This document shows, piece by piece, positions 1-5,882 of a DNA stretch of 9,883 bases (its first letter is position 1; every line of letters begins with the position of its first letter). The notes beneath the pieces were generated by a model that searched no databases, had not been told where the DNA came from, and saw only the letters and a program-made list of their open reading frames with translations. This stretch comes from Patescibacteria group bacterium (GTDB lineage Bacteria; Patescibacteriota; Minisyncoccia; Phycocordibacterales; XYD1-FULL-46-19). The stretch lies in assembly GCA_030917625.1 (NCBI GenBank), contig JAUPUJ010000020.1, positions 1 through 9,883 on the forward strand, in the 5' to 3' direction. A program made the translations under genes and the position numbers.

Positions 1-726
1 ATTGAACAAGAAACTCGTGGTTGGGACGAAAATAAAAGCATTACTTTTTCTCAAAGAAAAAAAGAATCTTCTCATGATTATCGTTATTTCCCAGACCCAG
101 ATTTACCTAAAATTTACATCAGCCAGATTCCAGAGTTTCAGAATTTAAAAGCCACTTTACCTGAATTGCCCCAAGACAAAAGAGCTCGTCTGGAACAAGC
201 TTATAATATTAAAAATGATGATATCGAAACTTTTATTAGAAACCCTCAAGTCGGATCGTTTTTTGAAACTGTAGCTAAAAATTTTACTGACTCTAAAACT
301 TGGCAGACTGTTGCTAATTTTATTACCTCAGATGTTTTAGGTTTGGTCTCTAAAAATGATAGTGTGACTTTGTCTGATGAGTCGCTCGGTCAAATGACCA
401 TAGACGGTTTAGTCCAACTAGTTAAAATGTATGAGGCGGGGGAAATTTCTTCCAGGGGAGCTAAAGACATTTTAAGTATTTTAGTGCTAGAAGGAGGTGA
501 GTCTCGAGATGTAGCAACTGCTAAAAATCTATTTCAAAAAAGCGATGAAGGTGAACTTAATATTATTATCGATCAAATTATAGAAGAAAACCCTAAAGTG
601 GTTACAGAATTTAAAGAAGGTAATGTTCGGTCACTGCAATTTTTAATTGGTCAGGGGATGAAAAAAACCGGAGGTTCTGCTAATCCGGGACTTTTGGGTG
701 AATTATTTACTAAAAAATTAAATTAA
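1..726 (+). CDS. gatB: Asp-tRNA(Asn)/Glu-tRNA(Gln) amidotransferase subunit B, C-terminal part (5' truncated by window)
   Basis: The frame is open from base 1 to a TAA at 724-726, giving 241 visible residues; the start lies outside the window. GatB activates and transamidates misacylated Glu-tRNA(Gln) or Asp-tRNA(Asn) as part of the cytoplasmic GatCAB complex. The first visible residues hold the very conserved GatB stretch with ETRGWDE, then QR.KE and SHDYRYFPDPDLP, the end of the catalytic domain. The rest is the helical linker and the tRNA-binding GatB/YqeY tail, including YEAGEISSRGAKDIL. A TTG at 166 is an internal codon, not the start, since the family-conserved region lies upstream of it in the same frame. 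The gene is followed by a hairpin terminator and is not part of the sugar phosphate operon. Family assignment is secure. Confidence 0.96.
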   Translation: MEQETRGWDENKSITFSQRKKESSHDYRYFPDPDLPKIYISQIPEFQNLKATLPELPQDKRARLEQAYNIKNDDIETFIRNPQVGSFFETVAKNFTDSKTWQTVANFITSDVLGLVSKNDSVTLSDESLGQMTIDGLVQLVKMYEAGEISSRGAKDILSILVLEGGESRDVATAKNLFQKSDEGELNIIIDQIIEENPKVVTEFKEGNVRSLQFLIGQGMKKTGGSANPGLLGELFTKKLN

Positions 727-740
727 TTTTCTCCACAAGC

Positions 741-766
741 AAAACGTCTCTAGTGAGGCGTTTTTT
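741..766 (+). terminator. Intrinsic terminator after gatB
   Basis: Bases 741-750 (AAAACGTCTC) pair with 755-764 (GAGGCGTTTT) around a TAGT loop, with one G-U pair, and a T run covers 761-766. It starts 14 nt after the gatB stop. Its T run directly touches the promoter of the next gene, so one transcript ends where the next begins. Confidence 0.8.
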
Positions 767-774
767 GGTATAAT
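766..774 (+). promoter_or_regulatory. Extended -10 promoter for gap, predicting a leaderless mRNA
   Basis: TGGTATAAT combines a TGn extension (766-768) with a perfect TATAAT (769-774). No -35 box is recognisable at the right distance, as expected for an extended -10 promoter. Counting 7 nt downstream of the -10 puts transcription start at 781, exactly the A of the gap ATG. The mRNA would therefore be leaderless. That fits the lack of any Shine-Dalgarno sequence here, because the bases upstream are the terminator and promoter themselves. Confidence 0.75.
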
Positions 775-780
775 GAAATT

Positions 781-1803
781 ATGAAAAAAACTAGAGTGGC
801 TATTAATGGATTAGGTAGAATTGGTCGGGCTTTCCTGAAGTTAGCTTTAAAGCGGTCCGAACTTGAGGTGGTGGTAATTAATGATTTGGGCACCTTAGAT
901 AATTTAGCTTATTTATTAAAATATGATACCGCCTATGGTCCGTCAAAGCTTAATATAGACATAGAAGACGAAAATATTTTAATAGTCGGTTCACAACGGA
1001 TCAAATTTATTCAAGAAGCTGATCCGGGTAAATTACCGTGGGATGCTTTAGATATCGATGTGGTAGTAGAAGCCACTGGTGTTTTTGAAAGTTACGAAAA
1101 GTCTAAAGCTCATATTGATGCTGGAGCCAGAAAAGTGGTAATTTCAGCGCCAGTCAAAGACATGCCACCAACTGGCATTCCGGGGGCCACAGTATTGCTC
1201 GGTATTAATGATGATAAATTAAAAACTTGCCAGATTACTTCTAATGCTTCCTGTACGACCAATTCCGCCAGTCCAGTGATTGCGATTTTAAATGAAACAG
1301 TCGGTATTCAAAAAGCCCTTTTAAACACTGTTCATGGCTATACAGCTAGTCAGTCTATAGTTGATGCCCCAGATAAAAAAGATTATCGACGGGGACGGTC
1401 TGGAGCTCAAAATATTGTACCTTCGAGCACGGGCGCTGCGACAGCAGTGACCCAAGTGATTGGAGACTTAGCAGAAAAATTTGATGGTATTGCGACTCGG
1501 GTGCCGGTTGTCACAGGATCAATTGTAGATATTACCTTTTTAGCCAAAAGAAAAACCTCAGTTCATGAAATTAATAATATTTTAAAACAAGCGGCAACTG
1601 AAGCTCGTTGGCACGGTATTTTTGATGTGACCGAAGAACCCTTAGTGTCCTCTGATATTATAGGTAACACCCATGCTTCGATTGCTGATTTGGCTTTAAC
1701 TCGGGTGGTGGCGGGGGACTTAGTTAAAGTCATGGCTTGGTATGATAATGAAATGGGATATGCCCACACTTTAGTTGAGCATGTTATTAAAAGTGGTAAT
1801 TAA
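781..1803 (+). CDS. gap: Glyceraldehyde-3-phosphate dehydrogenase, type I
   Basis: A 340-residue protein of normal family length. GAPDH oxidises and phosphorylates glyceraldehyde 3-phosphate to 1,3-bisphosphoglycerate with NAD(P)+. The Rossmann dinucleotide-binding motif INGLGRIGR is at residues 8-16, followed by VVINDLG. The active-site signature SNASCTTN carries the catalytic Cys158, and His185 lies in TVHGYT. RRGRSGAQNIVPSSTGAA (203-220) is the phosphate-binding region, and WYDNEMGY (320-327) is the classic C-terminal signature. The ATG at 781 fits the family N-terminus. It is the first gene of a five-gene operon and has an apparently leaderless start. I do not call the coenzyme preference. 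An opposite-strand ORF inside it is a shadow. Confidence 0.97.
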   Translation: MKKTRVAINGLGRIGRAFLKLALKRSELEVVVINDLGTLDNLAYLLKYDTAYGPSKLNIDIEDENILIVGSQRIKFIQEADPGKLPWDALDIDVVVEATGVFESYEKSKAHIDAGARKVVISAPVKDMPPTGIPGATVLLGINDDKLKTCQITSNASCTTNSASPVIAILNETVGIQKALLNTVHGYTASQSIVDAPDKKDYRRGRSGAQNIVPSSTGAATAVTQVIGDLAEKFDGIATRVPVVTGSIVDITFLAKRKTSVHEINNILKQAATEARWHGIFDVTEEPLVSSDIIGNTHASIADLALTRVVAGDLVKVMAWYDNEMGYAHTLVEHVIKSGN

Positions 1804-1814
1804 TTAAATTTTAA

Positions 1815-2354
1815 GTGGATGATTTAACTTCACAATTAGAAAGCCTAGAAAAAGAAAATTTAATTTCTGGGGTTAATGCGACTAGAAAAACTATAATTTT
1901 AGGCGCTGATCATGCTGGGTTTGAATTGAAAGAACAGATTAAAAAATTTTTAAAGTCTAGTGGTTATGTGGTTGAAGATGAAGGTTCTTTTGTTTTAACT
2001 GAAGGTGATGATTATCCTGAGATTTGTAAAATTGTCGCTAAGAGAGTGAGTGCCGAGCCTTCTGTGTACCAAGGAATTTTATTTGGAGGTTCGGGTCAAG
2101 GCGAAGCGATTACCGCCAATAGATTACCTGGGGTTAGAGCTGTTGTTTATTATGGGGGCGATGAAGATATTATTAAACTGTCGCGCGATCACAATAATGC
2201 CAATATTTTATCTTTAGGTTCTAGATTTTTAAATTTGGAACAGGCGCAGAAAATGATAACCTTATGGCTTACAACACCTTTTTCTGGTGATGAGCGTCAT
2301 ATTAGGCGACTGCAAAAAATAGACGGACAAATTGAAGAAGAAAATATTTTTTAA
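1815..2354 (+). CDS. rpiB: Ribose-5-phosphate isomerase B (RpiB/LacA family), Glu-type active site
   Basis: Interconverts ribose 5-phosphate and ribulose 5-phosphate. The 179-residue product has a 24-residue N-terminal extension before the usual family start, then GADHAGFE (Asp32, His33). GGSGQGEAITANRLPG spans 91-106, RDHNNANILSLGSR 124-137, and RHIRRL 161-166 supplies the phosphate-binding His/Arg residues. The Escherichia coli enzyme has a catalytic Cys in the loop matching GGSGQG; here it is Gly, and Glu97 follows instead. As I recall the family, this matches the mycobacterial subtype in which a Glu is the base. The start is a GTG at 1815, 11 nt after gap; the ATG at 1819 is out of frame and stops at once. 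No Shine-Dalgarno is present. A later start would need a non-standard codon, so the N-terminal extension is probably real. Confidence 0.94.
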   Translation: MDDLTSQLESLEKENLISGVNATRKTIILGADHAGFELKEQIKKFLKSSGYVVEDEGSFVLTEGDDYPEICKIVAKRVSAEPSVYQGILFGGSGQGEAITANRLPGVRAVVYYGGDEDIIKLSRDHNNANILSLGSRFLNLEQAQKMITLWLTTPFSGDERHIRRLQKIDGQIEEENIF

Positions 2355-2356
2355 TT

Positions 2357-2989
2357 ATGAATATAAAACCGGCCATCATACCCTATACTCTAAGTGAATT
2401 AGAAACTAAAATGGATGTTTTTAAAAACCAAACTGATTGGGTTCATTTAGATGTGGTTGATGGTAACTTTGCTACCGGGGCGTCCTGGAATAATCCTATC
2501 GATTTAGAGTTAATAGACGGCAGGGCCAAAATTGAAGTGCATTTAATGGTAGAAAAGCCAGAAGATGTAGTATCGTCTTGGGTCACGGTAGTTGATAGGC
2601 TCATTATGCATATTGAAAGCACAGATCATTTAGATGTACTTTTAGAGAGCTTGCAACATACAAATATAAAAATTGGTTTGGCTTTATTACTTGAAACTCC
2701 ACTGGATCAAATTGAACCTTATTTGCAGACTAAACAAATTGATCTAGTGCAATTGATGAGTATAGAAAATATTGGTCATCATGGTGAAGTATTTTCAGAG
2801 GCCACTCTGGAAAAAATAAAAAATTTAAGAGAGATGTGGCCGGAAGGGGTGATTCAAGTTGATGGAGGTATTAATCTAGAAATAGTTTCAGAGGTTCTAG
2901 CTGCTGGTGCTAGTAGTGTGGTGGTGGGTTCAGCGCTGTGGAATAGTGTAGATCCGGTCGATACTTTTGAACAATTTAAAAAAATATAA
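2357..2989 (+). CDS. rpe: Ribulose-phosphate 3-epimerase
   Basis: Epimerises ribulose 5-phosphate and xylulose 5-phosphate, feeding transketolase, whose two subunits follow directly. The 210-residue TIM barrel has usual family length. The expected metal ligands are all present: His30 and Asp32 in VHLDVVDGNF, His62 in EVHLMVEKP, and Asp169 in IQVDGGI. The phosphate-binding end is GASSVVVGSALW (184-195). The sequence is divergent: the usual PSIL start is PAIIPYT, DVMDGHF is DVVDGNF, and the flexible loop normally MTVNPGFGGQ reads MSIENIGHHGE. The core function still looks intact. The ATG is 2 nt after the rpiB stop, so translation is probably coupled; there is no Shine-Dalgarno. Confidence 0.93.
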   Translation: MNIKPAIIPYTLSELETKMDVFKNQTDWVHLDVVDGNFATGASWNNPIDLELIDGRAKIEVHLMVEKPEDVVSSWVTVVDRLIMHIESTDHLDVLLESLQHTNIKIGLALLLETPLDQIEPYLQTKQIDLVQLMSIENIGHHGEVFSEATLEKIKNLREMWPEGVIQVDGGINLEIVSEVLAAGASSVVVGSALWNSVDPVDTFEQFKKI

Positions 2990-2996
2990 TTTTCTT

Positions 2997-3866
2997 ATGT
3001 CTATTTTGACTGATGACAAAAAAGAATTTTTAGCCTTGAAGGCCAATAATATTCGGACTTCTATTATTGAGTCTTTAGTCACTGCGGGCACTGGCCATAC
3101 CGCGGGGCCCTTGGGGATGGCCGATATTTTTACTACTTTATATTTTCATATTTTAAAACATGATCCGCAAAAACCAGACTGGGTCGATCGAGATCGAGTA
3201 GTATTATCAAATGGTCATATTTGCCCAGTACTTTATGCGACAATGGCTCATGCGGGCTATTTTCCGGTGTCTGAACTCTCGACTCTTCGTAAATTTGGCA
3301 CCAGGCTTCAAGGGCATCCTCATCGCGAATATTTACCCAGTTTGGAAACGAGTTCTGGTCCTTTGGGGGCGGGCTTGTCTCAAGCGGTTGGGATGGCTTT
3401 GTCAGACCAGATGGATTTTGGGCCTAATACTAGTCGTTATATTTATGCTCTTTTAAGTGATGGCGAGCTGGAAGAGGGTAATACTTGGGAGGCAGTAATG
3501 CTTGGGGCTAAATACAAATTACATAATCTAATTGCAGTTATTGATCGAAATAATATTCAGATTGATGGTTATACTGAAGATATTATGCCACTGGAGCCAC
3601 TAGCTGATAAATTCGAAAGTTTTAATTGGCATGTCATCGTGATAGATGGGCATAATTTTGAAGATATTGTTGATGCTTTTAATCAAGCTCAGGCAGTGTT
3701 TGGTCGGCCAACGGTCATCATAGCTAATACTATTCCCGGTAAAGGTGTTCATGCTTTTGAGAGGCAGTATGAGTGGCATGGTAAACCACCAACAGCCGAA
3801 GAAGGTAAAAAAGCTTTAATGGAACTGCGGACGCTCGCGGGAAAAATTAAAAGTGAAAATGAATAA
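2997..3866 (+). CDS. tktN: Transketolase, N-terminal (TPP-binding) subunit
   Basis: First half of a split transketolase; with the next gene it moves two-carbon units between ketose and aldose phosphates using thiamine diphosphate. From the ATG at 2997 the protein is 289 residues, the usual size for a split N subunit. GHTAGPLGMADI (33-44), LSNGH (70-74), LQGHP (104-108), SSGPLGAGLSQAVGMAL (119-135) and WHGKPP (260-265) match the family. The TPP/Mg motif runs from SDGELEEG (154-161) to DRNN (183-186); its first residue is Ser where Gly is usual. A TTG at 2967 in the same frame would overlap rpe by 23 nt and add 10 residues unlike the family start. I prefer the ATG, 7 nt after rpe. Confidence 0.94.
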   Translation: MSILTDDKKEFLALKANNIRTSIIESLVTAGTGHTAGPLGMADIFTTLYFHILKHDPQKPDWVDRDRVVLSNGHICPVLYATMAHAGYFPVSELSTLRKFGTRLQGHPHREYLPSLETSSGPLGAGLSQAVGMALSDQMDFGPNTSRYIYALLSDGELEEGNTWEAVMLGAKYKLHNLIAVIDRNNIQIDGYTEDIMPLEPLADKFESFNWHVIVIDGHNFEDIVDAFNQAQAVFGRPTVIIANTIPGKGVHAFERQYEWHGKPPTAEEGKKALMELRTLAGKIKSENE

Positions 3867-3868
3867 AT

Positions 3869-4861
3869 ATGTTAAATCCTGATCAAAAATTAAATTCTAA
3901 AATTTTTGACTTGCAAGTTGAGCAAGTGCCTATTCGTGATGGCTTCGGTCAGGGTTTACTCGAATTAGGGGCTACTAATGAAAAAGTGGTCGCACTATGT
4001 GCTGATCTGGTGGAGTCGACGCGGATGAATTTATTTGCTGACAAATATCCTGAGCGATTTGTGGAAGTGGGAGTGGCAGAACAAAATTTAGTGACAGTAG
4101 CTTCAGGAATGGCGGCCATGGGTAAAATTCCTTTTACTTCATCTTATGCCATGTTTTCTCCTGGCCGTAATTGGGAGCAAATTAGAACTACTATCTGTTA
4201 CAATGATCGGCCGGTAAAAATTGTCGGCTCTCATGCGGGGATTTCGGTGGGGCCCGACGGTGGCACCCATCAGGCGATTGAAGATATTGCCTTAATGAGA
4301 GTTTTGCCACGTATGGAAGTGGTAGTACCTGCCGATAGTGTAGAAGCTAGAAAAGCTACTATCGCTTTAGCGAGTACCGGGAAGCCGGCTTATATACGCC
4401 TGGCGCGCAATAAATCGGTAGTGGTGACTACAGATGAGTCTCCTTTTACACTTGGCCAAGCTAATATTTTAATTAATCCAGACCAGCCGGAAGTAGCGAT
4501 TATTGCTTGTGGGCAAATGGTACACCGAGCTCTATTGGCTGCTAAAAAATTGCAAGCTGAAGGTGTTGTGGTTTCGGTGACTAATTTACATACTATTAAA
4601 CCTTTAGATACAGAGACGATAGAAAAAGTGGCGCACGAAGCGGGGGCGGTGGTGACAGTCGAAGAACACCAAGTAGCTGGGGGAATGGGCAGTAGCGTGG
4701 CGGAATTTTTGGTTAGCGGGCGTCCGGTCCCGATGGAAATTATGGGCATTAAAGATTTATTTGGTCAATCCGGTGAACCAGCTGAACTCCTAGACCATTA
4801 TGGCTTAGCTGTGGCCGATATTGTGGAAGCGGTGAAGAAAGTGCAAAAACGCAAGAAGTAG
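3869..4861 (+). CDS. tktC: Transketolase, C-terminal (pyrimidine-binding) subunit
   Basis: Second half of the split transketolase, 330 residues, starting 2 nt after the N subunit. It carries the pyrimidine-binding domain. FVEVGVAEQNLV (64-75) contains the Glu (Glu71) that activates the TPP aminopyrimidine. GSHAGISVGPDGGTHQAIEDIALMR then contributes to the substrate channel, and PADSVEARKA follows. The C-terminal domain includes IACGQMVHRALLAAKKL and VEEHQVAGGMGSSVAE. It resembles the C half of DXP synthase, but the separate transketolase-type N subunit and the pentose phosphate context point to transketolase. It ends in TAG, where the upstream operon genes use TAA. The -35 box of the next promoter begins on the base after the stop. 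No terminator separates it from that unit, so operon readthrough is expected. Confidence 0.94.
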   Translation: MLNPDQKLNSKIFDLQVEQVPIRDGFGQGLLELGATNEKVVALCADLVESTRMNLFADKYPERFVEVGVAEQNLVTVASGMAAMGKIPFTSSYAMFSPGRNWEQIRTTICYNDRPVKIVGSHAGISVGPDGGTHQAIEDIALMRVLPRMEVVVPADSVEARKATIALASTGKPAYIRLARNKSVVVTTDESPFTLGQANILINPDQPEVAIIACGQMVHRALLAAKKLQAEGVVVSVTNLHTIKPLDTETIEKVAHEAGAVVTVEEHQVAGGMGSSVAEFLVSGRPVPMEIMGIKDLFGQSGEPAELLDHYGLAVADIVEAVKKVQKRKK

Positions 4862-4889
4862 TTGACTTTTTAAAAATATTTATTATAAT
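4862..4889 (+). promoter_or_regulatory. Strong sigma70-type promoter for the structured RNA (unit 1)
   Basis: TTGACT (4862-4867) and a perfect TATAAT (4884-4889) are separated by 16 bp of AT-rich DNA. Predicted transcription start is near 4896. The -35 box touches the tktC stop codon. No protein gene with a plausible start follows; the product is read as a short RNA ending at the terminator at 5096-5132. Confidence 0.85.
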
Positions 4890-4895
4890 AGTGTC

Positions 4896-5130
4896 GGAAA
4901 TCAGTTCTTGCGTAATCGGACTGTGGTCAGGTGGGCACGTATCCCACCGTGTTAGAGTCGATCATTATAGGCTCCCCCTAAGTCTTTTTGGTCATAGAGG
5001 CGACAAGTTCCCACGATGGTTCCCACCATTTGGGTCCGATCCCCATTGCGTCTCACTCACCATCGTAAACCCGTTCCGATTACGCAGTTTTTATCAGGCC
5101 CCACACTTCGGTGTTGGGGTCTTTATTTTT
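4896..5130 (+). ncRNA. Structured small RNA candidate of unknown family, about 235 nt
   Basis: The stretch lies between a strong promoter and a strong intrinsic terminator and is more GC-rich than its surroundings. Bases 4909-4920 (TGCGTAATCGGA) pair perfectly with 5075-5086 (TCCGATTACGCA), closing a domain of about 180 nt. Inside it, GGTGGG (4930-4935) pairs with CCCACC (4943-4948). GAGGCG (4997-5002) pairs with CGTCTC (5049-5054) with one G-U, enclosing a hairpin of 5010-5013/5031-5034 and 5016-5020/5025-5029. An alternative perfect 8-bp pairing joins 5013-5020 to 5059-5066. I see none of the hallmark sequences of RNase P RNA, tmRNA, SRP RNA or 5S rRNA. A 6S-type RNA cannot be excluded, but the branched shape does not suggest its rod. 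The RNA may also be the 3' UTR of the transketolase operon. Identity is unknown. Confidence 0.7.
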
Positions 5131-5132
5131 TT
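5096..5132 (+). terminator. Intrinsic terminator of unit 1
   Basis: AGGCCCCACAC (5096-5106) pairs with GTGTTGGGGTCT (5111-5122), one T bulged, around a C(TTCG)G tetraloop. It is followed by a T-rich tract to 5132. It is one of the strongest terminators in the window and probably also ends readthrough transcripts of the gap-tkt operon. Confidence 0.92.
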
Positions 5133-5144
5133 CCACATTTTGTT

Positions 5145-5172
5145 TTGACAGATTGATAGATTTTGGTAGTAT
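5145..5172 (+). promoter_or_regulatory. Strong extended -10 promoter of unit 2
   Basis: A perfect TTGACA (5145-5150), a 16-bp spacer and TAGTAT (5167-5172) preceded by TGG, an extended -10. Predicted start is near 5179. It lies only about 13 nt after the unit 1 terminator. Confidence 0.85.
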
Positions 5173-5184
5173 TGGGAATGGAAA

Positions 5185-5235
5185 TCTCTTGGGATTGATC
5201 CTAGGAGAAGAAACGATAAGAGCTCTAACAAGGAG
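5185..5235 (+). promoter_or_regulatory. Unit 2 leader: 5' hairpin and consensus Shine-Dalgarno
   Basis: TCTCTTGGGA (5185-5194) pairs with TCCTAGGAGA (5199-5208), with two G-U pairs and a TTGA loop, near the 5' end of the predicted transcript. A palindromic AGAGCTCT follows at 5220-5227. AAGGAG at 5230-5235 then sits exactly 7 nt before the ATG at 5243. The AGGAGA in the hairpin's 3' arm resembles a second, hidden Shine-Dalgarno. The hairpin could protect the 5' end or tune translation; function is inferred. Confidence 0.65.
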
Positions 5236-5242
5236 AATTATC

Positions 5243-5353
5243 ATGAACCACGCGAACTGGCCCGTCAACAAAGGCAGTACCGACAATTTCACCGACAATA
5301 CGGCCATCCCGCGCGACCGGCGTCACACGCCCGTCGACATCGCCGCCGGATAG
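5243..5353 (+). CDS. GC-rich 36-residue mini-protein of unknown function (unit 2)
   Basis: Not recognised. The ATG has a consensus AAGGAG at 7 nt, and the ORF is contained within one promoter-terminator unit. The peptide is hydrophilic, rich in Asn, Asp, Thr and Arg, with no Cys, no membrane segment and no signal peptide. It begins MNHANWPVNKG and ends in PVDIAAG. Thirty of 36 codons end in G or C, sharply unlike the AT-ending codons of the metabolic genes. The TAG stop lies in the loop of a GCCGGA/TCCGGC hairpin (5345-5350/5357-5362). Alternatives are that the region is mainly a structured RNA and the ORF is fortuitous, or that the segment was acquired from a GC-rich source. The start site supports translation; what the peptide does is unknown. 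A longer in-frame ORF beginning at 5111 is not used, because it would start inside the previous terminator. Confidence 0.6.
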   Translation: MNHANWPVNKGSTDNFTDNTAIPRDRRHTPVDIAAG

Positions 5354-5369
5354 CTGTCCGGCAACAACC

Positions 5370-5406
5370 AACCACTCTGGGAACTTCGGTTCCCAGGTGG
5401 TTTTTT
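5370..5406 (+). terminator. Intrinsic terminator of unit 2
   Basis: AACCAC (5370-5375) plus CTGGGAAC (5377-5384) pair with GTTCCCAG (5389-5396) plus GTGGTT (5397-5402), one T bulged, around a TTCG loop. A six-T run covers 5401-5406. It uses the same UUCG-type design as the unit 1 terminator. The AT-rich spacer that follows, to about 5536, shows no gene or structure I can support. Confidence 0.93.
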
Positions 5407-5536
5407 ATAATATTAACTCTAAATATAGTTTTAATTATTTTATCTTAGGTAAAGTAAGGAAATTTTTTCTTTAGGTCTAAAAAAGCCTTATTTTTCAACA
5501 TATTTTTGAGTATAGAGGATTTTAATCAAAAAAAGC

Positions 5537-5564
5537 TTGACAAAGTCTGTGTATATGCTATGAT
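5537..5564 (+). promoter_or_regulatory. Strong extended -10 promoter of unit 3
   Basis: A perfect TTGACA (5537-5542), a 16-bp spacer and TATGAT (5559-5564) preceded by TGC, an extended -10. Predicted start is the A near 5571. The design, -35 sequence and spacer length match the unit 2 promoter. Confidence 0.87.
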
Positions 5565-5574
5565 ATACCCAGAA

Positions 5575-5691
5575 AGCACGAGTTGTTTCTTGTGCTAAGG
5601 CGATCGTTAGTCTTTTCTGAAGTTTATTGGAAACCCCAAGCTCCAATCAGAAGAGGCTAATGAAAGCTATATATCAAAACAATAGAAGGAG
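5575..5691 (+). promoter_or_regulatory. Unit 3 leader: two hairpins and consensus Shine-Dalgarno
   Basis: The first hairpin, at the 5' end, is AGCACGAG (5575-5582) with CTTGTGCT (5589-5596). The second is a 13-bp stem of 5607-5619 (TTAGTCTTTTCTG) with 5648-5660 (CAGAAGAGGCTAA), including two G-U pairs, topped by ATTGG (5626-5630) with CCAAT (5643-5647). AAGGAG at 5686-5691 lies 7 nt before the GTG at 5699. The layout resembles a regulatory leader (riboswitch, thermosensor or protein-binding site), but I recognise no known class and see no terminator-type T run after the second stem. Confidence 0.6.
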
Positions 5692-5698
5692 AAATACG

Positions 5699-5803
5699 GT
5701 GCAATACTGTTCCAACGATCCTCCCAGGAATATCTGTTCGGGCCAGCAGGCGGCCGAAGACCTGCATCGGAAAAAAGTGATTACATTATCGACCACGGCA
5801 TGA
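5699..5803 (+). CDS. Short ORF of unknown function, possibly continuing to 5838 after a -1 shift (unit 3)
   Basis: Not recognised. GTG start with AAGGAG at 7 nt. The direct reading gives 34 residues beginning MQYCSNDPPRNICSG and ending at TGA 5801-5803. At an A6 run (5771-5776) the -1 frame stays open to TGA 5836-5838, adding residues SDYIIDHGMTHGGGTANSAR. In that frame 15 of 20 codons end in G or C; the remaining zero-frame codons show only 4 of 8. The true product may therefore be about 46 residues, made by programmed frameshifting, or the A run may hide a one-base mutation or sequencing error. The site is not the canonical A AAA AAG in the zero frame. An ATG at 5800 overlaps the TGA as ATGA and could instead re-initiate. 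Two Cys residues lie in the first half; no membrane segment is seen. Confidence 0.45.
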   Translation: MQYCSNDPPRNICSGQQAAEDLHRKKVITLSTTA

Positions 5804-5882
5804 CCCACGGCGGCGGCACGGCTAATTCGGCCCGCTGATTTCCCTGGACGCGCGAACGGCGGCGATAACCTGAACTTGGTGA

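Noticed and set aside
1563..1769. Minus-strand ORF inside gap
   Set aside because: Shadow of the strongly conserved GAPDH frame.
3211..3456. Second-frame ORF inside tktN
   Set aside because: Shadow frame with no start signal and no domain.
4390..4749. Minus-strand ORF inside tktC
   Set aside because: Shadow of the transketolase C-subunit frame.
4891..5148. 85-residue plus-strand ORF
   Set aside because: Its GTG start lies before the predicted transcription start, there is no SD, it runs through the terminator, and the sequence is better explained as structured RNA.
5111..5242. In-frame upstream extension of the unit 2 ORF
   Set aside because: It would begin in the unit 1 terminator and include the unit 2 promoter; the SD and ATG at 5243 are far better.
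5080..5307. 75-residue minus-strand ORF
   Set aside because: It is antisense to a terminator, a promoter and the unit 2 ORF, with no start signal or recognisable domain.
5699..5838. TGA read as Gly or Trp (alternative genetic code)
   Set aside because: No main gene in the window contains an in-frame TGA, and all use TAA/TAG stops with TGG for Trp and GGN for Gly.
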